DNA from: Flavobacteriaceae bacterium
Lineage (GTDB): Bacteria > Bacteroidota > Bacteroidia > Flavobacteriales > Flavobacteriaceae
DNA length: 7,294 nt
Assembly (NCBI GenBank): GCA_002693605.1
Contig: NZQO01000020.1
Coordinates: 1 to 7,294 of the forward strand
Direction of reading: 5' to 3'
A program made the translations under genes and the position numbers. The notes below the pieces were generated by a model. The model was not told the origin of the DNA and made no database searches. It saw nothing but the letters and a program-made list of their open reading frames with translations. Of the stretch, positions 5,065 through 7,294 are shown piece by piece. Numbering within the stretch: the first letter of the stretch is position 1; the number at the start of each line of letters is the position of its first letter.

Positions 5065-5451
5065 ATGATGAACCAGAACCAATTAGTACAGGATGAAATG
5101 CGGAAGCTCATTAAGCGAAGCTGTGAATCTGACCAGTTCTTGAACCCGCACTATTACAGTTTTCAAAAATCACTTCTGAAGTTTTTCTTCAATTGCGCAG
5201 CGGTTACCATCGATCCATCCGAAGGCCAGCTTTCGCTTTACCGAGGCGATATTCTGGACCAATCGCCCGGCAAGATGTATGACCTTAATGAAGCCTCTAC
5301 CATCAAGATTTCGTTTGAAAATTTAGAGGAAACCCTGAAGGGTTGCCTGGAAAGTTCAGAACGGGCGACGCGTTTTTATCGCTCGATGCTGTTTCACTAC
5401 AATAATGTGGGTGATGTGACCAGCGACAGTGAAATTACAGCCTACGCATAG
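5065..5451 (+). CDS. Hypothetical protein, 128 aa, family not recognised
   Basis: I do not recognise this protein. It is soluble, with no signal peptide or membrane segment. It has a charged N-terminal helix (about 5-20), an aromatic-rich stretch around NPHYYSFQKSLLKFFF (27-42), a central part resembling beta strands (45-85) and a C-terminal helix-like region ENLEETLKGCLESSERATRFYRSMLFHYN (85-113). Three Cys are at 20, 44 and 94, in no metal-binding pattern. Either ATG of the ATGATG start could be used. Coding status is supported by an open frame with ordinary composition, an A-rich start region (CTATAAAATCGATTAGCT just upstream) and a strong terminator 24 nt after the stop. It stands 123 nt after the rhodanese pair and may be separately transcribed. 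Confidence 0.75.
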   Translation: MMNQNQLVQDEMRKLIKRSCESDQFLNPHYYSFQKSLLKFFFNCAAVTIDPSEGQLSLYRGDILDQSPGKMYDLNEASTIKISFENLEETLKGCLESSERATRFYRSMLFHYNNVGDVTSDSEITAYA

Positions 5452-5475
5452 AAAAGACATATAATCTTAAACAGA

Positions 5476-5500
5476 AAAAACCGTCTCTAGGACGGTTTTT
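5476..5500. terminator. Bidirectional intrinsic terminator between convergent genes
   Basis: AAAAACCGTC (5476-5485) and GACGGTTTTT (5491-5500) form a perfect 10-bp stem with a 5-nt loop (TCTAG), ending in T-runs on both strands. It ends the 128-aa gene on the plus strand and the glycerophosphodiesterase gene on the minus strand. The latter's TAG stop codon (5489-5487) lies within the loop, so the 5' arm of its terminator is coding sequence. Confidence 0.9.
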
Positions 5501-6221
5501 CGCTTTTCATCACCTTTATCAGTATGTTAGGATAATCGGTAATGATACCATCGACACCCAATTTCAGGATCTTCCGCATCGATTTCTCGGTATTTACGGT
5601 CCATACATACACGCGGTAGCCTTTTCGCTGAAGGCGCGTAACCTGTTTCGGAAAGAGCAGCGCACTCTTGTAATAAAGCCCCACGAACTGCACTTTCGGA
5701 TAGCGAATCTTAGGTATTCTGCCCGAAACCAGCCAACCCGTTTTAAACTCGGGGTAGCGCTCCCTGAAGGAAACGATAAAATTTTTGTCGAATGAGAATA
5801 TTTCCACTTGGTCTACCACCTCTCTGCTTTTCACGAGTTGCGCTAATTTATCGGTGAGTTTTGGGGATGCTGAGGGCGACTTTACCTCTACCATTAACGT
5901 AATATTGCTGTCCATAATTGCGGCTAGTACTTGTTCTAACGACGGAATTCGCTGTATGTTGAAATCTCCTGCGAGTTTAGACTTTATGGGATATTGCTGC
6001 AGTTCCTGAAAGGAATATTTCCTTATTCCCCCTTTGCCATACGTGGTTCGGTTCAGCCTTCGATCGTGGAAGACCGTCAGCGTACCATCTGAGGTCATGC
6101 GAATGTCAATCTCAATACAATCTACGCGTAGCGCCTTTGCAGTTTCAATGGCAATAATAGTGTTCTCGGGAGCGATACCGGCTCCCCCGCGATGTGCGAT
6201 TATGAGTGGGGTTGTGGCCAC
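5487..6221 (-). CDS. Cytosolic glycerophosphodiester phosphodiesterase
   Basis: A 244-aa GDPD-family enzyme, close to cytosolic UgpQ in length. It splits glycerophosphodiesters such as deacylated phospholipids into sn-glycerol 3-phosphate and an alcohol. Visible motifs are AHRGG (catalytic His10, Arg11), APENT (Glu19, Asn20), EIDIRMTSDG with Glu37 and Asp39, VFHD with His52, MVEVK at 110-114, VWTVN, and the C-terminal GVDGIITDYP. All the metal and catalytic residues expected for the TIM-barrel family are present. There is no signal peptide. The start is GTG (6221-6219): no ATG precedes the HRGG motif, and a TAA is in frame eight codons upstream. The stop lies in the loop of the shared terminator. 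The best promoter resemblance upstream is TGATTTTG on the minus strand (6319-6312), one base off the -7 consensus. It is transcribed alone. Confidence 0.92.
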   Translation of the reverse strand: MATTPLIIAHRGGAGIAPENTIIAIETAKALRVDCIEIDIRMTSDGTLTVFHDRRLNRTTYGKGGIRKYSFQELQQYPIKSKLAGDFNIQRIPSLEQVLAAIMDSNITLMVEVKSPSASPKLTDKLAQLVKSREVVDQVEIFSFDKNFIVSFRERYPEFKTGWLVSGRIPKIRYPKVQFVGLYYKSALLFPKQVTRLQRKGYRVYVWTVNTEKSMRKILKLGVDGIITDYPNILIKVMKSEKPS

Positions 6222-6258
6222 AGACTTAATATTGTTAAACGGTTAGACCTTCGAGTGG

Positions 6259-6336
6259 GCTATAAATTATGTTAAGAAAACCGTTGGCCTTTTTTTATCA
6301 TAAGAAAAAACCAAAATCAGCTATAAATGCCGTTAA
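6259..6336 (+). repeat. Direct repeat pair GCTATAAAT-N3-GTTAA
   Basis: Copies at 6259-6275 and 6320-6336 agree at 14 of 17 positions, differing only in the 3-bp centre, and are 61 bp apart. The core CTATAAAT recurs at 6374-6381. The repeats may be binding sites for a regulator, or chance in AT-rich DNA. Confidence 0.35.
6284..6314. repeat. Imperfect inverted repeat TTGG...CCAA
   Basis: Arms 6284-6298 and 6300-6314 match at 12 of 15 positions, and a thirteenth can pair as G-U on one strand. The outer TTGG/CCAA and the inner TAT/ATA are exact. It may form a cruciform or hairpin, or be an operator between the divergent genes. No U-run stands in the right place for a clear terminator. Confidence 0.35.
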
Positions 6337-6499
6337 TCGAGCCTCAAAGTTAAACATTACCCAATTAGGAAATCTATAAATAACTTCATTTGAAATTATA
6401 AATATCTTTAAGCTAATGTGAAAAGATTTATGCGTTTGATTATAGAATTTCCTTCAGAACAATCAATACGGCAGTTTAAATTTAAAACCTTATTTGACT

Positions 6500-7294
6500 A
6501 TGGAGAATGTTCTACCTTTATTTTCTAATCCGTTTTTGTTAGGATTATTTGCAATAGTTACCGGCTTTGGACTTGCATACAAGATCCTGCCGGTTATTAT
6601 TTTTTTGGCCCACAAGAAAAATTTGATGGATGAGCCAAAAAAGCGAAGCGCGCATCTCAAAAAATTGCCGAATCTGGGTGGTGTGGGTATTTTCATTGCC
6701 ATAACCATCTCGATTACTGTCTTCGGTAGTTTAATCGAGTTGGTACTACCTCAATTTAAGCAATTGCTAGTACTTTTCGGTGCGATAACCATTCTATTTT
6801 TTCTAGGACTAAAGGATGATCTTACCGGTTTGTCTTATATCAAAAAATTTGGTGGCCAAACCATAGCGGCCTGCTTGGTAGTGCTGTTAACCGATATTCG
6901 AATTTCAAATTTTGGCGGCCTATTCGGCATTTACGAGTTACCGTATTTTATCTCGGTGTTATTTTCCATATTACTTTTCGTTTACCTTATAAATGCATTT
7001 AACTTAATAGATGGAATTGACGGTCTGGCGGGCAGCATTGCAATAGTTAGCTGCTCTATATTCGGGCTATTCTTCTTGCTGAATGGACATGCGTTGCTCG
7101 CGCTGGTATCGCTATCGATGATTGGCGCCTTGGTTGGATTTCTGAAATATAATTTGTCAAAATCGCCCAAGAAACTCTTTATGGGAGATTCCGGATCTCT
7201 TTTTATTGGGTTTTTGCTGTGTTATCAGGCTATTGCATTTATAAACGCACCATCCATAGAAGCTATTTCGGTAAGCAATAAATTGATAATCGCG
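6500..7294 (+). CDS. WecA/MraY-family polyprenyl-phosphate sugar-1-phosphate transferase, C-terminus cut by window edge
   Basis: The frame from ATG 6500 stays open to the last base, giving 265 residues of a family usually 320-380 long. It is a multi-pass membrane protein with hydrophobic segments near 11-37, 60-83, 89-104, 118-128, 140-165, 178-192, 197-212 and 235-250. Family motifs: KRSAHLKKLPNLGGVGIF (48-65), LKDDLTG with Asp106/Asp107 for Mg2+ and nucleotide, NAFNLIDGIDGLAG (165-178) as the catalytic loop, and MGDSGSLFIGF (228-238). The enzyme transfers a HexNAc-1-phosphate from a UDP-sugar to undecaprenyl phosphate on the cytoplasmic face, starting polysaccharide synthesis. The NAFNLIDGIDGLAG form favours WecA-like GlcNAc-1-phosphate transferases over MraY, and the upstream genes are not a peptidoglycan cluster. 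It probably opens a surface-polysaccharide locus to the right. Confidence 0.92.
   Translation, partial: MENVLPLFSNPFLLGLFAIVTGFGLAYKILPVIIFLAHKKNLMDEPKKRSAHLKKLPNLGGVGIFIAITISITVFGSLIELVLPQFKQLLVLFGAITILFFLGLKDDLTGLSYIKKFGGQTIAACLVVLLTDIRISNFGGLFGIYELPYFISVLFSILLFVYLINAFNLIDGIDGLAGSIAIVSCSIFGLFFLLNGHALLALVSLSMIGALVGFLKYNLSKSPKKLFMGDSGSLFIGFLLCYQAIAFINAPSIEAISVSNKLIIA

Larger units (their letters stand above)
6222..6499. other. AT-rich divergent intergenic region with short repeats
   Basis: No gene was found in these 278 bp between the GDPD start and the WecA-like start. It contains a 17-bp direct repeat of the form GCTATAAAT-N3-GTTAA at 6259-6275 and 6320-6336, with further TATAAAT copies at 6375-6381 and 6397-6403, and an imperfect inverted repeat at 6284-6314. 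On the plus strand the nearest -7-like boxes are TTCATTTG (6385-6392) and TGCGTTTG (6431-6438), each one base from TANNTTTG, with no good -33 partner. Promoters for both flanking genes must lie here but are not clearly resolved. Confidence 0.45.

Noticed and set aside
6440..6499. N-terminal extension of the WecA-like protein upstream of ATG 6500
   Set aside because: The frame is open back to a TAG at 6443, but it contains no ATG or GTG, and homology starts with the hydrophobic segment after 6500.

Overview
The window looks like ordinary chromosome from a marine-type flavobacterium (Bacteroidota, family Flavobacteriaceae or close). The evidence is promoters of the Bacteroidota form TTG-N~20-TANNTTTG, A-rich start regions without Shine-Dalgarno sequences, a MarR/YceI pair, a TlpA-like lipoprotein and a WecA-type transferase, all reading like flavobacterial proteins. 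I cannot name the genus from the sequence alone. No phage, insertion sequence, CRISPR array, tRNA or rRNA is visible.

Left part, minus strand (1-2767): reading right to left there is a MarR-family regulator, a secreted YceI-family protein 18 nt behind it, and then the head of a tryptophan biosynthesis operon: trpE (complete) and the first 26 codons of trpG. Between yceI and trpE lies a gene too short for ordinary ORF calling: an 18-codon leader peptide with three consecutive Trp codons. It has its own promoter (TTG-N20-TATATTTG) and is followed by a leader hairpin and a strong intrinsic terminator ending 15 nt before trpE. Together these form a classical-looking trp attenuator, the most interesting item in the window.

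Middle part, plus strand (2832-5451): transcribed divergently from marR are a TlpA-like thioredoxin lipoprotein, an exported redoxin/thioredoxin-family protein 10 nt behind it, then a cytosolic single-domain rhodanese and an exported probable lipoprotein rhodanese whose start overlaps the previous stop by one base. This is a small thiol/sulfur-redox cluster acting mostly outside the inner membrane. An unrecognised 128-aa protein follows. The marR promoter carries two tandem TTGT-N4-ACAA inverted repeats, probable operators.

Right part: a bidirectional terminator separates the 128-aa gene from a convergent glycerophosphodiester phosphodiesterase gene (GTG start), whose stop codon sits in the terminator loop. 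A 278-bp AT-rich divergent intergenic region with short direct repeats and one imperfect inverted repeat precedes a WecA/MraY-family polyprenyl-phosphate sugar-phosphate transferase that runs off the right edge, probably the start of a surface polysaccharide locus.

I do not see a wholly new system. The attenuator and the marR operators are the best-supported unannotated elements.
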